NCBI GenBank assembly: GCA_964385055.1
Contig: CAYLMH010000043.1
Location: forward strand, 1-10,883
Direction of reading: 5' to 3'
From: JACRPI01 sp964385055
GTDB taxonomy: Archaea > Nanobdellota > Nanobdellia > Woesearchaeales > DSVV01
Length of the DNA stretch: 10,883 bases
This document shows positions 5,254 to 10,883 of the stretch, one piece after another; the first letter of the stretch is position 1, and each line of letters opens with the position of its first letter. The translations under genes and the position numbers were made by a program. A model generated the notes under the pieces. That model was not told the origin of the DNA and did not search any database. It saw nothing but the letters and a program-made list of their open reading frames with translations.

Positions 5254-6369
5254 TTATGTTTTACTGCAGGAAAATGCAAGATTATACAGTGCAACAACGT
5301 TCTCGCAGCCCACTTTTTGCGCTGTTTCTTCAGAAAGTTGAGAAAGGAAAATTGGACCTGCGGTTTGCGTACGACTTTCTTCCTCACTTCCAAAAAAAGT
5401 ATCACTCCCAATAATAAAATGATCTGGGTACTCTTCTATCAATAAGCGCCAATCTTCTGAAAGTGTGCCTGATGACCCCCTACTCAAAACCTGATTGGTG
5501 TGAGAAGGACTTCCGGAAAGACGAAGTTGCGCATAAAAGTTAGGGTAATTCTCAAGGAGGTCGCGAACAATATCATGAGTAAGAACTTCTGTCGTGTCAG
5601 AACCAACATGAGCCCAAACTATTTTTGCGTTCGTGTTGTGCGCAAGCAAGCGTTCAAACGATGCAAGATTTGCTTCAAGCGTCGCAGGATTCTTTTCGCT
5701 GTTGGTCATAAAAAAGTCTGGAGTTTCCATAGCATCAACAACTAAGTCCATGTGAATGTCAATAGGAACATCATTTTCCGCTGCAATATCAGCAAGAAGA
5801 AGAAGCAACTCATGATCTGCGGGAGCTACTTCGTAGGGATGGCTTCCAGACATGGAAAGATGAAGAACAGCGATTTCACCAAAACCAACAGCGCCATTTT
5901 CAAGAATTCCTTGTGCAGTTTCTGTAAACTCCGTTCGAAGCGCTTCTGTAACAGCACCTTCTCGTACAGCTTTCTGAAGAAGAGGGTTTAAGCTTGAGCC
6001 GCCACCCACATACGCAAAACGATCTGGATAGAGAAGCACAGCCTGCGGAATTCCTGTCTCAAATGTTTCTGAGAAGGATGGACCAGGCATAGGCATAAGA
6101 AGTGCTTGCTGGATGTGCGCAGCGTCCATATTTTCGAGTGCAAGCGGTAGACATGCTTCTGAAAAGCAATAGGACATGCTTTCTGGTGAAGCGTCAGCGC
6201 TTGCTTCATCAAGAGAGACAATGTTTGTAGAAGGGTGTGTATGTGTATCTATCCACCAAACATCTGAAGATGAAACGATATCTGCCTGAGAATCAGTTGT
6301 TGAGGAGCGACCACAGCTGGTAAGAAGTAAAAAGAAAACAAGAAAGAGGAAATGTTTGTTTTGCATCAT
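5254..6369 (-). CDS. Exported amidohydrolase lipoprotein (metal-dependent TIM-barrel hydrolase)
   Basis: This 371-residue protein begins with a lipoprotein signal: basic N-terminus, hydrophobic core and lipobox LTSC with Cys19 as the lipidation site, then a Ser/Thr-rich linker. It would be anchored outside the membrane. The rest matches an amidohydrolase-type barrel: DTHTH (41-45) as the first metal ligands, GFGEIA (Glu165), DIHMD (His206), WAHVGSD (His254) and GSDTFF (Asp323). This set resembles the amidohydrolase-2 group, whose members act on diverse hydrolysis or decarboxylation substrates; the substrate here cannot be told. Cys68, Cys73, Cys355 and Cys368 could form disulfides, as suits an exported protein. 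The start is 6369, with an adjacent ATG at 6366. Bacterial-like export and content suggest possible transfer from bacteria, unproven. Confidence 0.82.
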   Translation of the reverse strand: MMQNKHFLFLVFFLLLTSCGRSSTTDSQADIVSSSDVWWIDTHTHPSTNIVSLDEASADASPESMSYCFSEACLPLALENMDAAHIQQALLMPMPGPSFSETFETGIPQAVLLYPDRFAYVGGGSSLNPLLQKAVREGAVTEALRTEFTETAQGILENGAVGFGEIAVLHLSMSGSHPYEVAPADHELLLLLADIAAENDVPIDIHMDLVVDAMETPDFFMTNSEKNPATLEANLASFERLLAHNTNAKIVWAHVGSDTTEVLTHDIVRDLLENYPNFYAQLRLSGSPSHTNQVLSRGSSGTLSEDWRLLIEEYPDHFIIGSDTFFGSEEESRTQTAGPIFLSQLSEETAQKVGCENVVALYNLAFSCSKT

Positions 6370-6390
6370 GATGTTCTTCTAGAAACAGAA

Positions 6391-6400
6391 TTTATAAAAT
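6391..6400 (-). promoter_or_regulatory. TATA box for the amidohydrolase gene
   Basis: ATTTTATAAA on the minus strand is centred about 26 bases before the ATG at 6369, consistent with a leaderless mRNA. Confidence 0.6.
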
Positions 6401-6486
6401 TTCTTAAATGAAAGATAAAATAAGAAGAATCCGCCTAAGATCTCAGTATTCGCTCAGCAAAGACCTAATTCACAATTCATCTTTTA

Positions 6487-6514
6487 TTTATTATTAAAAT
6501 GTTTATTATTAAAA
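6487..6514. repeat. Direct repeat of TTTATTATTAAAA
   Basis: The 13-base unit occurs exactly at 6487-6499 and 6502-6514, a period of 15 bases. It is low-complexity AT-rich DNA, so it may be chance or a replication-slippage product. Confidence 0.6.
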
Positions 6515-6538
6515 AATATAGGGATTCTAAAGAGCAGA

Positions 6539-6570
6539 AGGGCGAATGAGAAGAGAGCAATAGGGCGAAT
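6539..6570. repeat. Direct repeat of AGGGCGAAT
   Basis: AGGGCGAAT occurs at 6539-6547 and 6562-6570, a period of 23 bases, followed in each copy by a similar purine-rich stretch (GAGAAGAG and AAGAGTAT). The core is less AT-rich than its surroundings. Function is unknown. Confidence 0.5.
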
Positions 6571-6609
6571 AAGAGTATAAGAGAAAAAACCAAAGCAAGC
6601 GAGAATAAT

Positions 6610-6639
6610 AAAAAGATCAATAAAAGAAATGATAAAAAA
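6610..6639 (-). terminator. Oligo-T termination region after the TrmB-family gene
   Basis: Immediately after the TAA stop (6643-6641), the minus strand carries T-runs at 6639-6634 and around 6614-6610, with a T-rich stretch between. Archaeal RNA polymerase typically terminates at such oligo-T tracts without a hairpin. Confidence 0.45.
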
Positions 6640-6640
6640 C

Positions 6641-7426
6641 TTATTCTTTCCAAACGCCTTCAAACATTTTAGCTAATGCTTGAGCGAAGAATGGGGAATT
6701 TACCCAGATACCAACGTCGTAGCTTGGAACTGCTTTATCATCGTCTAGCAATGCAAAGCTTACTTCCTTACTATCAACAATTGCGAATCGTGATCGAACA
6801 ACATCAACGTGCCGAACAGAAGCGGATTTTTCAAACACTTCAACACCTTTCTTTGATTCTTTGGTGATAGGTGCTGCGATTTTAACTTTAACGCCTCGTT
6901 TTGCTGCTCGTTCAACGCTTTTCTTGATTGATTCTGAAAGGCGAACAAGTTCTTTTGCAGAGGTCATGATCATAACGGATTTTTCCGCGTTGTTGATCAT
7001 TGTGTTCATGTTATTATACATGTTTGTTCTGTCGCGTAAGCTGCCAGATAATTCTGTTGGGTTGATAACATCAACGCCTTGCTTGTATAACAATTCAAGT
7101 TCTTCAAGGATAGTGTCTTTTCGTAATTCTTCAAGAAGTTTTGCATGGTTAAGAGCGTCTTCATGAACTCGTTGTTTGACTCGTTCAAGAACTTCCTGTG
7201 GTTCAACTGCAATGTATTTGATTGGTTTTCCAATCTTCATGATAATAAATCCTTTTTTCTCAAGGCTTTCAAGAACGTCATATGCTCGGGAGCGTGGAAC
7301 GTTAGAAATATCAGATAACTCACCAGCGCTGGAAACTCCTCTGGAAAGCAATGCGCTCCAGATTTTAGCTTCGTAGCTGTTGAGTCCAAATTCTTTGAGT
7401 TTGGTTAAAAATCGTTGATCCATCAT
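6641..7426 (-). CDS. TrmB family transcriptional regulator
   Basis: This protein of 261 residues starts MMDQRFLTKLKEFGLNSYEA. The N-terminal winged helix-turn-helix (about 5-75) has the TrmB pattern: GLNSYEAKIWSALLSRG, a recognition region NVPRSRAYDVLESLEKKGFI, and the wing ending KYIAVEP. A coiled-coil dimerisation helix follows (about 80-120). The C-terminal part (about 130-260) resembles the phospholipase-D-like effector domain of the family, with SVMIMTS, AAKRGVKVKIAAP and SRFAIVDSKEVSFALLDD. Relatives control sugar uptake and central metabolism; the effector here is unknown. The open frame reaches a TTG at 7474, but ATG 7426 is preferred since the homologous region begins there and a TATA box lies 30 bases before it. 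An adjacent ATG at 7423 is also possible. Confidence 0.9.
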   Translation of the reverse strand: MMDQRFLTKLKEFGLNSYEAKIWSALLSRGVSSAGELSDISNVPRSRAYDVLESLEKKGFIIMKIGKPIKYIAVEPQEVLERVKQRVHEDALNHAKLLEELRKDTILEELELLYKQGVDVINPTELSGSLRDRTNMYNNMNTMINNAEKSVMIMTSAKELVRLSESIKKSVERAAKRGVKVKIAAPITKESKKGVEVFEKSASVRHVDVVRSRFAIVDSKEVSFALLDDDKAVPSYDVGIWVNSPFFAQALAKMFEGVWKE

Positions 7427-7450
7427 AAGCAATAACCCCGTTTCTTTTTT

Positions 7451-7460
7451 CTTAAATATA
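7451..7460 (-). promoter_or_regulatory. TATA box for the TrmB-family gene
   Basis: TATATTTAAG on the minus strand is centred about 30 bases before the ATG at 7426. It lies inside the longer open frame from the TTG at 7474, which argues for the shorter protein. Confidence 0.55.
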
Positions 7461-7474
7461 GCCTCTTTTAACAA

Positions 7475-7660
7475 CTATTTTGTAAGGAAAGCCATAACCA
7501 TATTTAAATGTTTCGCTTAGTTAGTACTGTTGGGTAGTTATAGATTTCCAATGGATCAGAGGAAGGGCTGTTTATTTATAAAGAAGAGTATAAGTAATTT
7601 ATAACCTCTGGAGGTAAAATCAAAAGACAAAATGCCTGAAGAACAGGATAAAAAATGCCC
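7475..7660. other. Intergenic region with several TATA-like elements
   Basis: The region between the divergent TrmB and AI-2E genes has TATA-like sequences at 7501-7509 (TATTTAAAT) and in 7571-7605, plus an ACCTC-TG-GAGGT inverted repeat around 7603-7614. No assigned gene uses them. An open frame of only 17 codons starts at 7551. A short unrecognised RNA or regulatory sites are possible, but I see nothing that identifies one. Confidence 0.35.
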
Positions 7661-7666
7661 AATACC

Positions 7667-7674
7667 TTTAAATA
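7667..7674 (+). promoter_or_regulatory. TATA box for the AI-2E family gene
   Basis: TTTAAATA is centred about 45 bases before the ATG at 7716. Transcription should start near 7696, leaving a leader of about 20 bases, enough for the Shine-Dalgarno site at 7705-7710. Confidence 0.55.
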
Positions 7675-7704
7675 CCTCCTTTCTCATAAAACAGAGCAAA
7701 AAGA

Positions 7705-7710
7705 GAGGTG
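7705..7710 (+). promoter_or_regulatory. Shine-Dalgarno site deciding the AI-2E family start
   Basis: GAGGTG lies 5 bases before the ATG at 7716 and supports that start over an in-frame ATG at 7632, which is upstream of the TATA box. Confidence 0.65.
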
Positions 7711-7715
7711 CCCTA

Positions 7716-8798
7716 ATGAATGTCACGCAGTACTCTAAATACGCGCTGAGTATTTTCTTCATTTTTATCCTCTATGTTGCATACCTCCTGCTCAAACCAT
7801 TTATACTCACTATTCTTACCGCAGTCATTCTCGTCTATGTTTTCTCGCCAGTGTACAACTTCGTCAACAGAAAACTCATTGCAAACAAATATTTGTGCTC
7901 ACTCGTTGTGCTGAGCGCGGTCTTCCTCCTTCTCAGTGTCCCTGTTGTAATTATCCTCCACTCCCTTTCACAACAGGGATACGAGCAATACATGGTGTTA
8001 AAAGAAACATTCTCCGACCCAACACTTCTGGAATGCACCAACGGAAACACAGAATTTTGCGCAACATACATGTCTTTTTTGAGCGATGAAGAACGTTCCG
8101 TGCTTCAGGACTTTTTAAAAAATAGCGTCGTGAATATTGCGCAAAAAGTAATGAGCTCCAGCTTCGCCCTTCTCTCTTCACTTCCAAGCAAATTCCTCGA
8201 TTTTTTCGTCATGATTTTCCTCATGTTCTTTCTGTTTATGGATGGGAAAAAACTCTTTGAGACAGTCAAGAATTTCCTTCCAATGAAACTTGAGCATGAA
8301 GAATATCTTATTAACACTTTGAAAGAAACAACAGACGCTGTTGTTTTTGGACAAGTCTCGATTGCGATGCTTCAAGGGGTTCTTGCGTGGGCAGGATTCG
8401 CTCTCATGGGAATAAATCATGCGTTGCTGCTTGGCGCGTTTATCACATTTTTAGGAGTCATTCCATTTTTAGGACCAACGCTGGTTTGGGTGCCTTTGGC
8501 GCTGTATTACGCAAGTATCGGACTGAACACAGGAGAGAGTAGCCTACTCTTAAAAGGAATCATCATTGCAGCGTATGGTGGAATTGTTTTGGGTTTAGTA
8601 GAGAATGTATTAAAACCAAAAATTATTGGAGACAAGGCAAAACTACATCCCGCATTAGTGTTTCTCGGAGTCTTGGGAGGAATCTCCCTCTTCGGCTTTA
8701 TAGGATTCTTCCTCGGCCCAATTATCCTCGCAGTCTTATTCACTTTAATTAGAATCTATGAAAAAGAAAAACTGATCCAAATGAAAAAAAGAAAGTAA
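7716..8798 (+). CDS. AI-2E/PerM family membrane protein
   Basis: This 360-residue integral membrane protein belongs to the AI-2E transporter (UPF0118/PerM) family. Members are transport proteins of varied or uncertain substrate; some bacterial ones export autoinducer-2 and others act in ion or proton antiport. Two or three helices lie near the N-terminus (about 10-85), followed by an extracytoplasmic region (about 86-150) with Cys107 and Cys115, and a cluster of C-terminal helices. Family hallmarks are LLLGAFITFLGVIPFLGP (228-245), ENVLKPKIIGDKAKLHP (296-312), and the terminal GFIGFFLGPIILAVLF. The start is set by the TATA box and SD site. The AMP phosphorylase gene begins 15 bases after its stop, so the two are probably cotranscribed. 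No functional link between them is evident. Confidence 0.88.
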   Translation: MNVTQYSKYALSIFFIFILYVAYLLLKPFILTILTAVILVYVFSPVYNFVNRKLIANKYLCSLVVLSAVFLLLSVPVVIILHSLSQQGYEQYMVLKETFSDPTLLECTNGNTEFCATYMSFLSDEERSVLQDFLKNSVVNIAQKVMSSSFALLSSLPSKFLDFFVMIFLMFFLFMDGKKLFETVKNFLPMKLEHEEYLINTLKETTDAVVFGQVSIAMLQGVLAWAGFALMGINHALLLGAFITFLGVIPFLGPTLVWVPLALYYASIGLNTGESSLLLKGIIIAAYGGIVLGLVENVLKPKIIGDKAKLHPALVFLGVLGGISLFGFIGFFLGPIILAVLFTLIRIYEKEKLIQMKKRK

Positions 8799-8800
8799 AA

Positions 8801-8805
8801 AGAGG
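8801..8805 (+). promoter_or_regulatory. Shine-Dalgarno site of the AMP phosphorylase gene
   Basis: AGAGG lies 8 bases before the ATG at 8814, within the 15-base spacer between two cotranscribed genes. A downstream operon gene needs an SD site even where first genes are leaderless. Confidence 0.55.
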
Positions 8806-8813
8806 CACACACT

Positions 8814-9983
8814 ATGAAACTCAAAGTCAAGAATTTGCCAATAGGAACAGGAGATATTACCATCGCGGTTCTCTGTGATAGAGACGCAACACGAATGGAC
8901 TTACGTCCTGCAGATCGTATCCTCATAAAGTTTGGAAGCAAGAAAGTAGTCGCAACAGTAGACATTATTGGGAGAGTCAATGGAGACAAAAAAGCGAATC
9001 ATAAAGCGCACATGATTTGCTGTGGAGATATTGGTTTATTTCTAGAATCACAAGCTGCGCTTGAAGTCAAGACNNNNNNNNNNNNNNNNNNNNNNNNNNN
9101 NNNNNNNNNNNNNNNNNNNNNNNNNNNNNNNNNNNNNNNNNNNNNNNNNNNNNNNNNNNNNNNNNNNNNNNNNAAAAAAACAAATGGCTGTCTTGTTTGG
9201 GGTGGCGCAATGAGTCTTGCCCCTGCTGATGACAAAATAATTCAGGTAGAGCATCCTGTTTCTCTTGATCCGACAGGACAATTGCTCGCAAGTATTATGG
9301 CAAAAAAGAAATCTGTCGGCGCGACGCACGTCCTTATCGACATTCCAGTAGGAAGAGGAGCAAAAATTACTGACATGACACACGCGCGATCATTGGAAAA
9401 GAAATTCGTCGAGCTTGGAAAACGACTACACATGAAAGTCGCTGCGATTATTACTGATGGATCCGAACCAGTAGGGAATGGAATAGGACCTTCATTAGAA
9501 GCGCGCGATGTGTTGTGGACATTGAAAAATAACGCAAAAGGATCCACACTCCTGAAAAATAAAAGTATTCGAATGGCAGGAATGCTTCTTGAACTCACTG
9601 GTAAAGCAAAGAAAGGAGTAGGCCAGGACATGGCAAGAGAAATTATGGAAACAGGAAAAGCGTACCAGAAATTCATGGATATTATTGTCGCGCAGGGAGG
9701 TAAAGCAATCAAGCCAGAGAGTATTCGTCTTGCGAAAAAATCATACACGATTACTGCAAAAAAGAATGGTACAATTAGTCATATAGATAATGAGTTAATG
9801 AACAAAATCGCGAGAATCGCCGGCGCGCCACATGATCAAGAAGCTGGCGTTTATCTCTACCATCATAAAGGCGAGAAAGTTACAAAAGGAGACCGTTTGT
9901 TTACAGTCTATTCTGACAGCCAAGAACGATTGGATTATGCGTTAGAAATTGCAAAAACAAAGAATGCAGTGGAGATTAGATAA
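8814..9983 (+). CDS. deoA: AMP phosphorylase (archaeal DeoA/thymidine phosphorylase family), interrupted by an N gap
   Basis: AMP phosphorylase splits AMP with phosphate into adenine and ribose-1,5-bisphosphate, the first step of the archaeal pentose bisphosphate route to R15P isomerase and type III RuBisCO. The N-terminal archaeal domain is present (MKLKVKNLPIGTGDITIAVL, residues 1-86). After the gap come TNGCLVWGGAMSLAPADD, LDPTGQLLASIMAKKKSVGA, IPVGRGAKI and GNGIGPSLEARDVL, typical of this family. Only about 356 residues are real, against about 500 in the family, so roughly 110-150 residues lie in the gap, including the conserved phosphate-binding and active-site stretch. The frame is the same on both sides of the N run. 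Coordinates are therefore those of a complete gene with unknown internal length. It follows the AI-2E gene by 15 bases. Confidence 0.93.
   Translation: MKLKVKNLPIGTGDITIAVLCDRDATRMDLRPADRILIKFGSKKVVATVDIIGRVNGDKKANHKAHMICCGDIGLFLESQAALEVKXXXXXXXXXXXXXXXXXXXXXXXXXXXXXXXXXXKKTNGCLVWGGAMSLAPADDKIIQVEHPVSLDPTGQLLASIMAKKKSVGATHVLIDIPVGRGAKITDMTHARSLEKKFVELGKRLHMKVAAIITDGSEPVGNGIGPSLEARDVLWTLKNNAKGSTLLKNKSIRMAGMLLELTGKAKKGVGQDMAREIMETGKAYQKFMDIIVAQGGKAIKPESIRLAKKSYTITAKKNGTISHIDNELMNKIARIAGAPHDQEAGVYLYHHKGEKVTKGDRLFTVYSDSQERLDYALEIAKTKNAVEIR
9074..9173. other. Assembly gap of exactly 100 N
   Basis: The run of 100 N is the conventional placeholder for a scaffold gap of unknown size. By comparison with the usual AMP phosphorylase length, the true missing DNA is probably several hundred bases. 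Confidence 0.97.
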
Positions 9984-9990
9984 TTGTCAC

Positions 9991-9995
9991 TTTTT
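9991..9995 (+). terminator. Oligo-T tract after AMP phosphorylase
   Basis: TTTTT begins 8 bases after the stop codon at 9983 and precedes the next gene's TATA box. It fits archaeal intrinsic termination, although the tract is short. Confidence 0.35.
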
Positions 9996-10004
9996 AGTAG
10001 TAAA

Positions 10005-10014
10005 ATATATAAAT
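10005..10014 (+). promoter_or_regulatory. TATA box for the methyltransferase-like gene
   Basis: ATATATAAAT is centred about 27 bases before the ATG at 10036, consistent with a leaderless mRNA and a separate transcription unit from deoA. Confidence 0.65.
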
Positions 10015-10035
10015 GAGTAAACTTTCAAGAAAGAT

Positions 10036-10617
10036 ATGCTTCGCATAGCTTCAAATCTGGAACGAATAGCACGAAAAGAAGAGGCAAGAAATACTCCTTT
10101 TGACAATAGTTTTTGTGGTATTTTATGTTACAGTAATATAGTTGGGATCGAACAAATCCCATATAAGAGAGTGTTAGAAATTGGTCCGCGTGACCCAGAG
10201 ACTTTTGAAGGTTGTTTTGTTGGTGCAGAGTACGAAGCAGTAGGTTTTGATGTTCTAGATGATCCATCAAAAGGTATGTTTAGAGGCAATTTTATGCATC
10301 TAAAAAGACCCTCATATGGTCTCATTATTTCGTGTGGTATTTTTGAAGTAGGAGCCCTTGATAGAGAAGGCCTTACTCCAAGAAGATTCGAAAAGAGTGA
10401 GAATCCTGCTCGTTTGAAGAAGCTTTATGATCTCACAAAACCAGGAGGGTATAACATTATAGGAACAGTAAGCGAACCTTGTATTTTTAGTGATGATGAA
10501 ATAACAAGAGCAGGATTTTCACAATGTTTTAGAAAAAATCAGTTTTATGGAACAGAAAAAAGACGGTTTGAAGGATACTTTAAAAGTGAGCTCATCGTCT
10601 TTAGAAGACCACTTTAA
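10036..10617 (+). CDS. SAM-dependent methyltransferase-like protein (class I Rossmann fold)
   Basis: This 193-residue protein has the order of motifs of a class I methyltransferase: VLEIGPRD (46-53) as motif I, GFDV (70-73) whose Asp72 would bind the SAM ribose, LIISCGIFE (96-104) as motif IV, and LTKPGGYNIIGT (133-144) as the usual post-motif strand. The glycine-rich loop is weak (E-I-G-P-R-D instead of E-x-G-x-G-x-G), so SAM binding is not certain. The substrate cannot be inferred; many such small proteins modify glycans or small molecules. The ATG at 10036 is set by the TATA box 27 bases upstream. Its stop codon directly abuts the stop of the convergent coiled-coil gene. Codon choice looks somewhat more AT-rich than in deoA, a weak hint of different origin. 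Confidence 0.65.
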   Translation: MLRIASNLERIARKEEARNTPFDNSFCGILCYSNIVGIEQIPYKRVLEIGPRDPETFEGCFVGAEYEAVGFDVLDDPSKGMFRGNFMHLKRPSYGLIISCGIFEVGALDREGLTPRRFEKSENPARLKKLYDLTKPGGYNIIGTVSEPCIFSDDEITRAGFSQCFRKNQFYGTEKRRFEGYFKSELIVFRRPL

Positions 10618-10883
10618 TTACTCCTTCATACCCTGAAACGCGAGTAAATCTTCCATGGTTAATTTAACTTTTTTGCCACCGGATTTTAATTTCTCTTCAA
10701 CAGTGCGCACTTTTTCAGCAAGCGTCTTTTTATTCTGTTCTTCAGTGGAGCGTTCCTGTTCAAAGCGCTGCTTTTTCTTTGTTTCACGCATTTCGCGAAG
10801 TTCAGGCAACAACATTTTCAGTTGGGTACTGGTTTCATTGAACTGCTTTTTGAGTTCCATAAATTTGTCATGCGCTTCTTTCT
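10618..10883 (-). CDS. Coiled-coil protein, C-terminal fragment (5' end outside window)
   Basis: The frame stays open to the right edge: before the Met at 10860 it reads KEAHDKF and continues beyond the window, so that Met is probably internal. The visible 88 or so residues are highly charged, rich in Lys, Glu and Gln, and mostly a predicted long helix or coiled coil. They end in a Lys/Gly-rich turn (KSGGKKVKLT) and the short tail MEDLLAFQGMKE. Charge pattern and tail recall the uncharacterised archaeal coiled-coil proteins of the COG1340 type, but this is from memory and not checked. The stop abuts that of the convergent methyltransferase-like gene with no spacer. Confidence 0.6.
   Translation of the reverse strand, partial: KEAHDKFMELKKQFNETSTQLKMLLPELREMRETKKKQRFEQERSTEEQNKKTLAEKVRTVEEKLKSGGKKVKLTMEDLLAFQGMKE

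Larger units (their letters stand above)
6401..6640. other. Intergenic stretch without a recognisable gene
   Basis: Both neighbours are on the minus strand. I find no convincing ORF, tRNA or box C/D motif here. The stretch is AT-rich, contains two short direct-repeat pairs (6487-6514 and 6539-6570), and has A-runs near 6610-6639 that would be oligo-T on the minus strand after the TrmB gene. Confidence 0.5.

Noticed and set aside
5163..5414. Plus-strand open frame across the membrane-protein/amidohydrolase junction
   Set aside because: It is antisense to two well-supported genes and their promoter and has no recognisable protein character.
6421..6640. A CRISPR array or tRNA in the gene-free stretch
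   Set aside because: The direct repeats are too short and only paired, and no cloverleaf or TTC-loop sequence was found.
7551..7604. 17-codon open frame starting MDQRKG
   Set aside because: It is too short, lacks a Shine-Dalgarno site, and is about 46 bases from the nearest upstream TATA-like element.
7632..7715. N-terminal extension of the AI-2E family protein by 28 residues
   Set aside because: The TATA box at 7667-7674 lies inside it, and a good Shine-Dalgarno site precedes the ATG at 7716; the extra residues are polar and unlike the family.
8814..9983. Calling deoA a pseudogene because the protein is short
   Set aside because: The shortness comes from the 100-N placeholder; both flanks are intact, in frame and rich in family motifs.

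Overview
The window looks like part of an archaeal genome, probably of the DPANN type (Woesearchaeota/Pacearchaeota-like). The evidence is the gene set: an archaeal D-aminoacyl-tRNA deacylase (DTD2), an archaeal AMP phosphorylase, a TrmB-family regulator and a small Lrp/AsnC regulator. The promoters agree: the DNA is AT-rich and most genes have a TATA box centred about 25-30 bases before the start codon, which implies leaderless mRNAs. The taxonomic placement is inference; the archaeal assignment is well supported. A run of exactly 100 N (9074-9173) marks a scaffold gap inside one gene.

Layout. 1-141 (-): start of an unrecognised gene cut by the window edge. 297-968 (+): a helix-rich/ACT-domain protein with two tandem palindromes just upstream of its TATA box. 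954-3363 (-): a three-gene block made of a TyrRS/TrpRS-like protein lacking the HIGH and KMSKS signatures, an Asp/Glu-type racemase (ATGA overlap) and dtdA. 3489-3938 (+): an Lrp/AsnC regulator divergent from that block, with a perfect 13-bp inverted repeat in the shared promoter region. 3942-4607 (-): a small kinase-fold protein. 4685-5221 (-): a four-helix membrane protein. 5254-6369 (-): an exported amidohydrolase lipoprotein. 6370-6640: intergenic, with short direct repeats. 6641-7426 (-): a TrmB-family regulator. 7716-9983 (+): an AI-2E/PerM-family membrane protein followed closely by AMP phosphorylase (deoA), which is interrupted by the N gap. 10036-10617 (+): a SAM-methyltransferase-like protein. 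10618-10883 (-): C-terminal part of a coiled-coil protein cut by the window edge.

The most coherent unit is 954-3938. A regulator of a family that usually senses amino acids is divergent from genes for an amino-acid racemase, a tRNA-synthetase-like fold without its ATP-site signatures, and an enzyme that removes D-amino acids from tRNA. I read this as a possible D-amino-acid or aminoacyl-tRNA-related module under Lrp control. The gene identities of the racemase, DTD2 and Lrp are firm; the role of the synthetase-like protein and the functional link are hypotheses. The ACT-domain gene overlaps the end of dtdA and could add another amino-acid-sensing component.

The right-hand part includes nucleotide salvage. 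AMP phosphorylase normally feeds ribose-1,5-bisphosphate to R15P isomerase and type III RuBisCO, but neither of those genes is in the window.
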